DNA of 64,000 bases from contig JAJFPB010000002.1 of NCBI GenBank assembly GCA_020881915.1, positions 248,001 to 312,000 on the forward strand, in the 5' to 3' direction. This stretch comes from Paramyrothecium sp. XJ0827 (taxonomy: Eukaryota > Ascomycota > Sordariomycetes > Hypocreales > Stachybotryaceae). The notes beneath the pieces are model-generated. The model was not told the DNA's origin, searched no databases, and saw nothing but the letters and a program-made list of their open reading frames with translations. This document shows positions 33,771 through 44,690 of the stretch, one piece after another; position 1 is the first letter of the stretch, and the number at the start of each line of letters is the position of its first letter. The translations under genes were made by a program, and so were the position numbers.

Positions 33771-34332
33771 CTACATCACAACACACATTTCGCCCATTAG
33801 AATGTGCTGTCGTTGCTTGCTCAGGCTTGCGCCAATCACACACATTTCCACGCCTCCTTTTGCCGCATGTCTGCACCTATTCTCGGAATTTGGCCAGCAT
33901 AAATAACAAAGGTCATTCCCAATGCATTTTCGACAATGCCAGGCCAGCGGGCCCAATTCGATCATTTTAACCTTGCAAGCCTTGCATTTGAGCCCAAGAC
34001 CTATACTACCACCATGATCTCTAACAGGCAGCCTTTTGGCGCGACAGAACAAAACAAGTTGTAAGTTATGCGGGCAGCGCTCTCCAGAACTGTAGCATGC
34101 TTGGCAGTAGCTGAGCGTACCGTCGCTGCATACGTGGCAGTAATATATTGTATTTCCGGGGATGAGACCAACGGAGCAGCCATGGCATATCAGTGCACTT
34201 GCAATCCAGCTGGGTCGTGATGTAGTCCGCTCTGCAACGATATTAGATAACAGCGCGAGCTCTAATCCACTGCTAGAATTGACCTTGTTGAAGTGCAGGG
34301 GACGACTCGCCCTTATTGGATGCTGTAGTCAT
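33771..34332 (-). CDS. Small protein with two tandem zinc-binding (ZZ/RING-like) repeats
   Basis: Proposed ATG at 34330-34332 (MTTASNKGESSPALQQ), then an intron of about 50 bp with a weak GTCAAT donor, a CTAAT branch point and a TTGCAG acceptor, then an open frame to 33771. The product is about 170 residues. It contains two similar units: ICHGCSVGLI...YYCHVC...YCQACYSSGERCPH and LKCKACKVKM...WHCRKC...LCYLCWPNSENRCRH. Each reads roughly C-x2-C-x10-C-x2-C-x5/6-C-x2-C-x5-C-x-H, like the zinc modules at the C-termini of some fungal HET and STAND proteins. A TATAAA lies about 85 bp upstream. It may be a free-standing gene or a fragment of a larger protein. The first splice is the least certain part. 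Confidence 0.5.
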
Positions 34333-34415
34333 GGTAGGAACAAGACCACAAGGTCTGCATTCTGGTGTGAGGCATCACAATCGTTACGTGGCAGCTGACG
34401 ATTATTTATGGCCAT

Positions 34416-34421
34416 TTTATA
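34416..34421 (-). promoter_or_regulatory. TATA box of the double zinc-finger gene
   Basis: Minus-strand TATAAA, about 85 bp upstream of the proposed ATG at 34332. Confidence 0.4.
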
Positions 34422-35373
34422 AACATTAACCTTTTCACCAAGAAGTTCAGAATTTGCTTTTGTGTGGCCTAACAATCCTTGCATCGTAAATAAGATTCTT
34501 TGAATTCGGGGGCGATTTCAGCTAAATTGGAAATTGGTATGCCTTGCTCGCTGCCTTGATAACTGCCTTGCTCATCTGATTCTCCTCCTTTCCTGATCTG
34601 GCTGTTTGCTGTAAGCAGGAGCAGGGGTGATGGTGGCGCAGACCGGGTCAAGGGCCGCTGAGCCTGAGAGGACTATGGTAATGTATGTTAACCTGTGGGC
34701 ATTGGCTAGATCAAGCAATCCATTGCTACGGATGTTGGTCCCCCGTATGCCAGAAATTGCTGCACTTCATAAATATGATCTGCAGCAATGAGCCATGGCA
34801 CATGTCTCTATTAAGGTAGAATATACATGTGGATATCGCCCGCAGGCTAACCTACCAAACATTGCAGGGCTACAAATTCTATTTGCAAACTATTTATGGC
34901 TGGAAGAAGTAAATGAACCTCAATAAAGGTGAACGTCTGAGAATATCGTGCAAGTTGGCTTGCTGAAAACCATACCGTAACATTTTGGAGAATTCGTGAC
35001 TGGAGGAAACCAAGGGATTACGAAATCACACAATGCAACCAGGTAGGTGAACCGCAATATCTTGTGTAGCGGTCTAAAATGGCACGGAAAGAATTTGGTC
35101 AAACCAGTACTCAAAGAACGGTTGCCGACTGTTCATTGTAAGACCGCAGGTAAGAGAATGTTCACAAATGCAATGCTATAGGTATATCCTCCGCCTCACA
35201 AGCGGTTGAAAATAGAAAACTGTCGAGAATAAATATGTTGTCAAGACTTGTCAACTTTCTGAAGTACCGACTCACGTTCTTCGCCTCTTGACTTCAGGTC
35301 ATTCGCGGTAGTCAGCTCCAAGTCCGTTCCTAAGTATATCTGCAGTTGAGTTTATTCTGAGAAATATCTCCAA
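34422..35373. other. Intergenic, nothing recognised
   Basis: Only short frames. No repeat or RNA gene seen. Confidence 0.55.
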
Positions 35374-37257
35374 TTATTGGGGTAAACCTAAAGCCCCATA
35401 CGCCATGATAATAGAGTCCACGGTATGATACGCAATGTAAGGAAGTCCTATGCTAAGTCTACCATAAGCGACAGCAAACTTATGGGCGTCATCCGACACG
35501 GGGCCTTTGCTGGCCAAAATATCCCCGGCCCTACCCAACAGCTCGTCTGACTTCCAGTCAAGCTCGCGTCCCCATCCCGGCTTTTTGGAATCAATGAGAA
35601 GCCGCTGATGCCAAAGACCGTAGAGGTCGCGGACAATGGGCGCCAGGTCTTCAGTAACACCCAGAGGTTGAGTCTTTGATACTTGTTCGGAGCCATTCTC
35701 AATCATGTCATACCAGATGGTGAAGTATTTATTAGGAGGAGATTCAGGTAGTTCAGTTTGTGTAACATCCGCTTAAGTGCACCGACAAGCGGCTCGGCAA
35801 GGGCAGCTTCGGTGAATTGCGATTTGTTCATACGGTGAATATCCCAAGTCCTGCAATCAGAGTTAGAAATGTCTTTTAATGAAGTCCTATGCACTTAGGG
35901 GTTTCAGAGAATGAGGATTCTTGAGTTGTACCATTCCCAGAATTTGGGATAATGTTTGATATATAGATCAAGTGTTTCGAAAATACGTCGATGGCGAGCT
36001 CGACAAAAACTGTAAGGAGGCGAGGCAGAAGAAATTCGCCCGTCTTCGTGATTCTGCATGCGTGCTCGGTGATGATCTCGGAAAACCTCGCAGAGCATGG
36101 AGGTGAGGAGGTTTGATGAGGTCCGCATGGCCTGTGTAATGCTGACATCTGAAGAAAATAACACACGTAGTAGGTTTCGTGTCTCACCCGTGAAAATATC
36201 GGTATGCAGATCCATTACATCATTTGCAACGGCTGAAACGAGGAGCGAGTCCATGCCCATATTGTCTAGCCAGATGGCACCATCATGGCACATGTAAGCT
36301 TCGCCAATTGTATCTATTGCACGAGCAGCAAGGACTAGATCGAGATTCAGACCGTGGTCTATATGTGATCTTGCAGAAGATTTTAAAGGTCGTGAGTTCT
36401 CACATTCATTCAGGATGCGGAGAAATGCAATAGGTATTCGGACATAGCAGCGATCTTGGCCGGAGCTTGCGTCGCCAAGTGACGGCACAGATTTCCTCGC
36501 CATAGCCTCAAAAGCCTGTCCCTTGACCTGCGGCGGAGGATAGTGAGAATAAAAACACTAATGGGTATAGCAAAGAGTTGTTTCTAACACAGGGGAGTGA
36601 CTGTTGGGGTACCGTGTGTAGTAAGGTGAAAGAATCCTACCCAGTCTAAGCCCATCAGTGAAGAGTGCACGTAATCTACCTGATGTGATGGTGGTTCGAA
36701 GGTGAAGGCCTGGCACATAAAGAGGTAAAAAGGGAATTGAGCGATGATCGGAGGGTCACACTCAAGGCCGGTCAGCAGTTTGGCCCAAGACGCAAGGTGA
36801 TCATCTTTGCCAGCCATGGACGTATGAAGTTGAAGTGTCAGATCCACCGGCGTGCCAGTTGCGTCCGCAGCGAGCAGAATGGCAGCACTAATCTCCGGTG
36901 TGAACTGAAATACAAACTCCATTGCTTCGAAGTCATGAAAGCCAGTGCTCAACTCCCTCTCCTTGTCGAAGACCTCGTGGAACTTGACTGAAAATGGCTT
37001 TACAAACTCGACAGTTTCCTCACTTGGATTGAAACCCTTGAAAGCGTCCTTGACCCACGAGGCGACCCCGCTGGTCAAGGGGTAGTTGCCGATGTGTCGC
37101 CCTCCATTGTCGTAACAGGAGGGCTTGTTCTCAAATTGTTTGCCATCCAAGCCCGCTCGGCGAAGACATGGATTGCATCGTTTTTGTGTCCTAAGGTTGG
37201 ATGATATTCGCTTTGACAATGCATTTGAGAGTCAAGGTCGAGATCGAAATTCTTCAT
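35374..37257 (-). pseudogene. Terpene-synthase-like protein gene with two one-base frame breaks
   Basis: Exons 37257-36680, 36527-35932 and 35850-35374 have good splice sites and would encode about 516 residues if two single bases were present. The frame slips once in the T-run at 37139-37141 (inside a conserved-looking block, WMA...FENKPSCYDNGG) and once in the T-run at 35757-35759 (LKRMLHK to TELPESPP). Each is a net loss of one A on the coding strand. The sequence NDVMDLHTDIFTGETRN in exon 2 resembles the NSE metal-binding motif of class I terpene synthases, with an RARHRR and Tyr block about 70 residues later. I see no clear DDxxD, so the assignment is tentative. Either a recent pseudogene or a consensus-error casualty. 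Confidence 0.5.
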
Positions 37258-38064
37258 AGCGGTCTATGAGCTTGATAAATTACACACTGAAACATTCCGC
37301 ACAGATCTGCATCCACGTGTGCGTACCATTGCTTCCCCTGTGTATCTCATTTTCCTTGTGTTGATAAGCCGCTCCGTTTTCTCGTCATTTTGCCACAACA
37401 CTAAAGGCTGGTTGTGTATGAGGTAACGGGGTTAAAGTTGCAGAAATCAAGGAAAGCTGATTCATTTAGCAGATAATCCTTGAACTTGATGTTCACACAT
37501 AGCTTTTGATCTTGAGCATATGACGACTCCCAGTTCTACACTAGGCGATTCATTTTGGCTAAATAGCAACAATGCGCTCTTCATCTGCAGCCACAAATCC
37601 TTTGGAAAGACAGGCTGCGCCAATGAAAATGTCAGATAAGTTATCTCGCAACCTTAATCGGTTGGCATTGGTCTGACGGCTGAGAAAGGATTAAGCCAGG
37701 CTACAATTCGTTGCCATGAACCCTGGCTCCCCCTGCCATGTAAGCAAAGAAGTCACGTAGGCTTTAGGAGCCAAATCATTGTCGGACTCCGGTCTCTCCG
37801 CTCTGTCAGTTGTCCGCATATCCTGAATATGCACAAGTTGGCGTCATTTTGCATAAACTTGGTCAAACGATTGTCTTGCCTGACAGTGACAGATAATATT
37901 CTTGAGTGTCAGCAGACTGCTTGATGGTAGGGACTTGTGCTGCACTACAGTATAAATCAGCCCTGACCAGACAGGAATTCACCAACTCCTCCTATAATCA
38001 ATTCTCCCTTAAGTCAATCGGACAGATTTCTAGTGCCTTACTCAGCCTGTTGCAACCCATAAAA
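37258..38064. other. Divergent intergenic region
   Basis: Carries a TATA box at 37951 for the aldo-keto reductase. Nothing else recognised. Confidence 0.5.
37951..37957 (+). promoter_or_regulatory. TATA box of the aldo-keto reductase gene
   Basis: TATAAAT, 114 bp upstream of the ATG at 38065. Confidence 0.5.
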
Positions 38065-38502
38065 ATGGTCACCGCGCTTAGCCTCGCCCGGCCCGAGGCT
38101 CGCACTGGGTTGGGGCTGATGGGCATGACTTGGCGCCAGGCCTCCACGCCAGACGAGCAGGCCTTCGCTGCTATGAAAACGGCCATTGCCGAGGGAGCAA
38201 CATTTTGGTCCACCGCAGAGTTCTATGGGATGCCTGAACCAACTGAGGGACTGTCGCTACTCCGTCGCTATTTCGAGGCCAACCCTTCAGATGCATCGAA
38301 AGTCACCCTTTTCGTCAAAGGCGCCAGTGACCTTAAGACACTCTATCCGAAGTGTTCAGGAGCTGAGGTGCGTGAAAGCGTCGCAAGATGCGTTGAGGTT
38401 CTCGGCCCAATAAAAAAGATTGACATCTTCGGCCCGACGAGAATTAACTCGAGTATCCCATTGGAGGAGACTATAGGAGCACTCAAAGAACTAGTCAATG
38501 AG

Positions 38503-38527
38503 GGAACAATCAGTGAAGTAAATAGTG
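38503..38527 (+). repeat. Left target duplication and terminal inverted repeat
   Basis: GGAACAAT at 38503-38510, then the TIR CAGTGAAGTAAATAGTG at 38511-38527. Confidence 0.97.
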
Positions 38528-38569
38528 TGGCCGTAAATAAGACAATATCATATTCAATATCGTATTGCC

Positions 38570-38640
38570 TGCACGGTATAAAAATACCGTGCAGTGCAAG
38601 CAACACCGGAAACCGTGCAATACAGTGCATGGTCGTTCAA
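38570..38640. repeat. Left subterminal palindrome and GTGCA repeats
   Basis: GCACGGTATAAAAATACCGTGC forms a near-perfect hairpin (arms GCACGGTA/TACCGTGC). More TGCA-containing words follow. Matching words recur at 41770-41825 near the right end, as expected for transposase-binding subterminal repeats. Confidence 0.75.
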
Positions 38641-39030
38641 ATATCGTATAAATATGATATCAAATATAGTGCAAGTACTATGTAATACGAGTAGTACGAG
38701 GATTCTCCCCATATATGAAGCATTATGAAGATCCCAATTTACAGGACTTTTTACTAACGAAGTGTAACCTGGTTGATCTGCACTCGGTTGATTGCCGATA
38801 GTAATAACGCCACCAAATAAAGGCCTCGTCACAAACTCCTGAGTGTTTGAGTGAGTATGTAACAAGCTCGCCAGCTCTCCGAGAGCTTTCAGTTCTTCTT
38901 TTCTTCAATGCAATCAATTTGTTGGTTTCCAAGCATGCTTCTGGACGAATAAGGCCTATGCCCCTGACATGAAGCGTGTCAGCTCCTGAACTTTTCCCTA
39001 CTTCCTCAACAAGTCTTATCCTACGAAATA

Positions 39031-41408
39031 ATGGCTTCTCAGCGCTCAGGCATTAGCGCTTCCTTCACGGCTACATCATCCCAGACTTCCCTAGCCCCTG
39101 GTTCGTCGGTTATCAGCGACAACGGAGATTCTGATGTCGGAGAGACATCTATTTCGCCGTTGTTAACCTCTCAATTTAAGAAGAAGAAGCGTACGTCGAA
39201 GATATGGGATCATACGCCCTTCGGAAGGAATCAGATCGTCCGTAATACGGAAGGTCAGATTATATGGCGTTGCAAGTACTGTAAAGGGAAGCCTGCCGAA
39301 TATCTCGAAAATGGAGGCACGGCACACATCTACAAGCACCTTAAATCTCACACTACTCTCGATATATTAACGCCTAATGAAGAAAGGGCTGCTAAAACAA
39401 GGAATCACCTTGAGGAAGCCTTCTCACGGATGTCTCAGAACACGAATCCCCTCAAACGCCGTCGACACGATGACGAAACGACAGATCTTGACGCTGATAA
39501 GTTTGAGCAACTGTATGTAGAGTGGATTGCAGACTGCGGGATTGCACTTCGTATAGCAACAAGAGAAAGCTTTCGAGCGTAAGTGCTCTAATACACTTAA
39601 TATTAATGGTTCATATACTAATCTTATGCCCTTTTAGCTTGCTCAAATTCCTCAATCCTGGAGTCCTCTCGATTTTACCTACATCACATCAAACGATTCG
39701 CGAGTGGGTGATGCGAACGTTTGAGACGCAAAAGCGACGTATACGACAAGTTCTCCAATCAGCTATCTCGAGAATACACTTCACCGTCGATATATGGTCC
39801 TCTCCAAATAAGCTTGGTATCCTTGGTATTGTTGCACACTTCATTGATAGCAACGGCGAGCTGGTTTCATATTGTGTCGCTTTACGAGAGGTACACGGCA
39901 AGCATTCAGGAGAGAATCAGGCCCATATTGTGATGAATGTCGTCGAGGACTACGGAATTGTCACCCAGATTGGATACTTTGTTTCAGACAATGCAGACTC
40001 GAATGATACGTTGATGAATTCTCTACAGAAATGCATGCCTCTATCAACTTATTGAGAGAATAATACTAATGATTAATAGTGTTGAACGAGAGGCACAATA
40101 TCATATACGACGCGAAACATCACCGCCTTCGTTGTAACGGTCATACCATCAATCTAGCGGCTCATGCGTTTATGTTCCCAAAAACCGCACCCGACGAAGC
40201 CCCTACGAAAAACCAGGTTAAAAAGGACACTACGAGCGAATATATCAAGCCTTCAGACGCTGATATATTGAAGTGGAGGAAGGCTGGTCCTCTTGGCAAG
40301 CTCCACAACATCGTTGTCTTTATCCGATGTAGTCCACAACGGATACAGAGGTTTAAGGAGATCAGTGAGAAAAAGGGTCTTCTTCGTGACAACGATACAA
40401 GATGGAACTCAAAGTACTACATGATTGAGAGAGCCATTGAGCTCGCAGATCAAATTGATTACTATTGCTCAAAGGAGAAGGACCTTAAGCTTGATTCGCG
40501 TATGCTATATATCCAATTGAGAGGACAACACTAATAGTTTCTAGTTTCCGAACAAGACTGGGCTGAGCTGAAAAAAAATTTGCAACTTCCTCAAGTCATT
40601 CACCGATGCCACCAAGGCTGCAGAAGGTCACGCGCATACAATCGATCGAACGCTACCCATAATGGACTTCCTGCTTAGCGAATTTGAGGCTGCACGAATC
40701 GAGTACGCAGATGACGCTTTTATGACGCCTTGTATTGATGCTGGATGGGCGAAACTCGACGCATATTACACTCTTACAGAGCGGTCACCTGCTTATGTTG
40801 CAGCTATTGTCCTCAGCCCTCATCGAAAGTGGCACTACTTTGACACCGCCTGGGAGGAACATCCTGAGTGGATTGAGAGCAATAAGACTGCCGTAGAAGA
40901 TCTCTGGAAGTCTCGTTACGCACCAGTCGCCAAGTCAGCGGAGTCGTCGACCCAGTCCTTGGTTGAAAAGCCACTAGTGAAGAACTCGTTTCTTGCATGG
41001 GAAGACGAACATGAGGATCCCGAGCTTCCTACCCTATTTGACGAGTATCAGAACTATATATCAGCCCCAAGAATCAAAGTCAAGGATGTACGAAGGTGGT
41101 GGCTTGAGGATACACAACAAACGCTCTATCCAAACCTTTCCAAAATGGCGCTCGATCTTTTGTCAATTCCTGCGATGTCTGCTGAGCCAGAACGTCTCTT
41201 CTCTGATACAAAAATCACCCTCCAAGATCGCAGGAACAGGTTAGGGATTGATATAATTGAGGCAATTGAGTGCATAAAGTCCTGGTCGAAGACTCACAAA
41301 TTGGCTTGGGTTGACGACGTTGAGCTTGTCTTGGATACAGCTATCATTGGAGAAGAGGAACAGCAGGGGTCTTCTAACATTATACCTGATATTACGAGCA
41401 ATAGATAG
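39031..41408 (+). pseudogene. hAT transposase with one frame slip
   Basis: Exons 39031-39578, 39638-40032, about 40080-40499, then to 41408. The N-terminus has a BED zinc finger (IIWRCKYCKGKPAEYL...HIYKHLKSH). The catalytic core includes HFTVDIWSSPN and FVSDNADSNDTLM. The C-terminus has the dimerisation block (LLSIPAMSAEPERLFSDTKI, then RRNRLG and ECIKSWSK). The second intron has a GC donor (GCATGC) where GT would be expected; the third uses GTATGC to TTTCTAG. In the A-run 40571-40578 the frame must drop one A to continue into KSFTDATKAAEGHAH. With that extra A the product is truncated, so the element may be non-autonomous unless the run is miscalled. Confidence 0.8.
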
Positions 41409-41855
41409 TATGCAAACAATTCAAACTCATAATGCTCGAATCTGTGAAGTTTTCTTTTGACCTCTAGATCTACCTACTTCATTCTCACACCTAAGCAATA
41501 GGAGTGACGTTAAATTAGTCAATTATGTAGCTTAAGTAAACCCTTAACATACGCGAGCGAGGTCTAGGAAAACGTTTTCCCGAGCGTTCTCGCTATCTGG
41601 CAATAGTATAATCTTATATGTTGGCTGTGAATGGCTTCATCTTGTTAGGGTCCGTGAGACTATCTTGAGCCTCAACCTTACTCAATTTGGTTAGTTTTAT
41701 GCTTAGGCCATGCGGCTCTTCGCACGCCGTGCGATATGATATTACGATACGATATTGCTTAAATATAGTGGAATACCGTATACCGTGCAGTGCACCGAAT
41801 TCCTAAACAATCCAGTGCAGTGTGGCGTTGAAAAAATATCGTATACCGTATTTTG

Positions 41856-41880
41856 CACTATTTACTTCACTGGGAACAAT
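41856..41880 (+). repeat. Right terminal inverted repeat and target duplication
   Basis: CACTATTTACTTCACTG at 41856-41872 is the exact complement of the left TIR; GGAACAAT follows at 41873-41880. Confidence 0.97.
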
Positions 41881-42488
41881 TGGGGGTATTGGTCTTAGCG
41901 AGGTTGGGAGTAGCACCATCGAAAAAGCAAACTCGATCCATCCTCTGTCCCTGGTTGAGGTCGAGTTTTCTCTTTGGAGTACTGAAATACTTACCAATGG
42001 GGTTGCGGCCACCACGAAAAGACTTGGTATACCCATCATTGCCTACTCTCCACTTGGTCGAGGATTTTTGACGGGGGAGCTTAAGAGCCTTGACCAGATT
42101 CCTGAAGGGGACGTACGAAGGTGGTTCGATCGTTTCCAACCAGAGGTAAGCCTGTCACGCTCAACTCATTCATCTGGGCACGTCTGATGCATCCCAGAAC
42201 TTTTCAAAGAATCTTGATTTGGTAGAACAGCTCAAAGAGGTTGCTGCTCGTAAAGGCGTCACTCCTGCTCAACTTGCGCTTGCATGGGTCCGGGCTCACT
42301 GCAACTCGGCCCAGGCTGGAGTTATCATTCCAATCCCCGGTGCAACTGACCGTTCTCGCGTCAAAGAAAATACCAATTTAGTTTCTCTATCGGGTGAAGA
42401 GAAGGCTAGGCTTGATGGGATTCTTGCATCCTTCTCCGTCCAAGGGGGTCGGTACAATGACCAGCTCGAACCAACCTTATGGGCCTAA

Positions 42489-43163
42489 TGTTTTGAGAGT
42501 CTCGTCTCATTATTTAAAGTGCAGCTACACAGAATGTGCAGCACTATACCTAGTCGAGAAGTTCAATATATACGCGGAACAAATATTTGGGTTTTAAGTT
42601 TCTCCCTTGTGCCACACACTGGCACTGCATGGAGGCGGTACTCGTTTACAGAGCCGAAAGTACAGCATGATTAGCCAATTCGAACACGTAAATTTAAAGT
42701 TTGGGGAAATCTGCTCGAGAACGAGATAGCCTTGTCTGCTTTAATGTGCAGGTTATTGGCATTGTCTTTTGGTTGGGGGAGTGCAGCATTAGAAACTTGC
42801 AGTTCAAAGTGGAGACGGTGGCGATGATCACGAAAGAAATATAGCGAGATCAGTGTATTCAACGCAGTGGGAAAAAATGAATGAATATATGCTAGTGATG
42901 CTTCAAGTTCAAGTAGTGATTGATCATATGGAGGAGCAAGGGCAGGCATGGACAGGTCATCACCCCACTTGGTCACTTAAAACGCAAAAGCAGATGAGAT
43001 TTGCGCAGCTTACAAGACATTACTTGAAATCACCAAGTATGGAATACATTCGGGATTCTGTTTTGTGTTGTGCTGCAGCTTTCGACCCAACGGAAAACCA
43101 GCAATTCAAGCCATGTGAACTCATCTCACAACTCTAAGGCAAGCCTTCAATCCCTTCCAAGCT
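42489..43163. other. Convergent intergenic, nothing recognised
   Basis: Between the aldo-keto reductase and the methyltransferase 3' ends. Short frames only. Confidence 0.55.
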
Positions 43164-43895
43164 TTACAAGTCCTTCCACTTCCACACAGACCATTCGTGC
43201 AACCTCTCATCATCCCAGTCCTCTTTATCTATATCTTCTCTGCCTTCTTGTTCAACAATAAGACCTCTTTCAATCATCAATTCCCAGAATTCTCTAATGT
43301 GATCCAGATATGCAATTCTCAAAGGACAGCAAATAATGGCTCTGGCAGTAGGCGACTTTCGCAAGCACTTTGAAATCGTTTGAGATAAGAGCTGAGGATG
43401 TTCTTCAGTGTACATTGTGTCGGCCGCAATTACCAAAGGAAACCCATTTATCTCTTCCACATTAAGAGTTGTGGAGGTCCCATTTTCGTCGTGAATGTAG
43501 CAGGTATCTGGCAGATTCCAGTCAAGCGTACCGCAAGAGACGTTTCCGCCCACACTCTTGAGTGCTTCTGAATTGAGACGAGCGTTCTCTTGCAATCCAG
43601 GCACAATGCCCGGCAGGTCTGTAAGCAGTGAATGTTTGCTCCAGATAGTTGCAGCGCTTAGCCCAGTTAATCCTGTGCCGGCTCCTAGCTCAATAACAGA
43701 TATTTCGCCTTGTTGTATCTCTTGCAGTGTCGCGTCAAGATTAAGCTTGTGTAGGAGATTGGAGAGCAGAAAGGCTGAACTCCAAGTCGCCAAATGTAGG
43801 CCCTCAGCCTGACAAGCCACTTCGGCTATTTTGATAGGTACTTTGTGTCCTCTCGGTGTCGTGACATCATACGAAGTGTGGGAGAGCGCCGCCAT
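43164..43895 (-). CDS. Family-16 protein (lysine) methyltransferase-like
   Basis: A SAM-dependent methyltransferase of the METTL21/EFM type, probably acting on a lysine of a translation factor or other cytosolic protein; the target is not predictable. It is a single exon of 243 residues. The SAM-binding motif I is VIELGAGTGLTGLSAA, followed by LTDLPGIVPGLQENARLN, the GTLDWNLPD post-motif and AADTMYTEEHPQLLSQTI (motif IV/post-IV). The C-terminus ends HEWSVWKWKDL, similar to the fungal branch of this family. Start chosen at the first Met, MAALSHTSYDV. No signal peptide. Confidence 0.88.
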   Translation of the reverse strand: MAALSHTSYDVTTPRGHKVPIKIAEVACQAEGLHLATWSSAFLLSNLLHKLNLDATLQEIQQGEISVIELGAGTGLTGLSAATIWSKHSLLTDLPGIVPGLQENARLNSEALKSVGGNVSCGTLDWNLPDTCYIHDENGTSTTLNVEEINGFPLVIAADTMYTEEHPQLLSQTISKCLRKSPTARAIICCPLRIAYLDHIREFWELMIERGLIVEQEGREDIDKEDWDDERLHEWSVWKWKDL

Positions 43896-44204
43896 GTTTT
43901 TGATTCCACGGTAAATGAACAGGATATACTGAAATGAACTCTCGTGATAGAGATCGAGATGAAGAGAAAAGTCAGTATGTATGTTCGGATTAATTTTATT
44001 CCGCTAGCATATGCCAGCGAGAAGACTCTGTTCATGATAATGGATTGCCCACTCTCCAAAACTCAACAGACAAAGTTTACGGACTTTTGAGATGATATTT
44101 GTAGGGGGAGATCATTGGTAGTTGTGATTTCGGTGCCAAGGAAAAATATGAAGACTTGCAAGTAGGCCTCGGGTGGAAGATATTCGTGGTGTAGCTAGTC
44201 TAAA
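43896..44204. other. Intergenic, nothing recognised
   Basis: Short gap upstream of the methyltransferase. Confidence 0.5.
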
Positions 44205-44690
44205 CTAGTGGTGTTCCTCGAGAAATGGATAGCTCAACCCTTTCTCAAGCGCCACCTCATGCGCATCTCTACGGCCCTTTTTGTCTTTCAACTTTGGCTC
44301 GCCTATCAAAGACCCGATTGCGCCTCCAATGATGAGGGCAATGCCAATAATGGACTGATTTCTTGTGTTAGATATGGTTTTAAATAGCAAAGGTGGTAGA
44401 CCTACATTGACCTTTGCTTTCTCCGGAGACAAGGTCATGAACGTGATGGAGGCGACAACAAAGCGTAGAGCCTGCGCTGATTTCTTTGCTACAGTACTGG
44501 AGGCATGTAAGCTCCAAGCTACAATGAAGCCACCTGTGGCTTGGAGCGCGACTAAAACCCAGACCAAGCCTTGCAGTCCACGTACAATGCCACTGATGAC
44601 AGTATTGAAAGGTCCGGTAGTAGTACTAAACTTCCATGAAATTCCAAGAATAGTACACAGACAGCTGTACACGGCAAGCTAAGCATTACG
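44205..44690 (-). pseudogene. C-terminal remnant of a nucleotide-sugar transporter-like membrane protein
   Basis: The frame shows hydrophobic helices in the style of nucleotide-sugar transporter C-termini (SGIVRGLQGLVWVLVALQAT, then GGFIVAWSLHASSTVAKKSA). An in-frame intron (about 44346-44402) leads to SIIGIALIIGGAIGSLIGEP. The intact family has about 10 helices and over 330 residues, but only the last 130 or so are here, and no upstream exons are visible before 44.9 kb. It looks like a 5'-truncated relic. The family assignment rests on the QA..GG..VA and AKKSAQALR-type pattern, so it is moderate. Confidence 0.5.

Larger units (their letters stand above)
38511..41872 (+). mobile_element. hAT-superfamily DNA transposon, 3,362 bp
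   Basis: Bounded by perfect 17-bp terminal inverted repeats (CAGTGAAGTAAATAGTG and its complement) and an exact 8-bp target duplication (GGAACAAT), the hallmark of hAT elements. It encodes a BED-finger transposase with the hAT C-terminal dimerisation region in the same orientation as the host gene. Subterminal regions contain repeated GTGCAGTGCA and TACCGTGCA words. Structure is complete, but the transposase frame is imperfect. Confidence 0.96.
38065..42488 (+). pseudogene. Aldo-keto reductase (pyridoxal-reductase-like) interrupted by a hAT transposon
   Basis: The host gene lies in 38065-38510, 41881-42145 and 42198-42488. Removing the transposon and one target copy leaves a 333-residue frame with one 52-bp intron and no other lesion. 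The N-terminal half has the AKR start TGLGLMGMTWR, EGATFWSTAEFYG (catalytic Tyr) and LFVKGASD. The second half has TIGGIGLSEVGSSTIEKA, VEVEFSLWS, AYSPLGRGFLTG and the cofactor-binding IPIPGATDRSRVKEN. This matches fungal NADPH-dependent pyridoxal reductases. As it stands, translation runs from GTIS into transposon sequence and stops at 38685, losing the cofactor site, so the gene is inactivated. Confidence 0.92.

Noticed and set aside
30174..42488. Possible biosynthetic cluster (tyrosinase, terpene-synthase-like gene, aldo-keto reductase)
   Set aside because: No regulator, transporter or prenyltransferase lies among them, two of the three genes are broken, and spacing is large; simple neighbourhood is the cautious reading.
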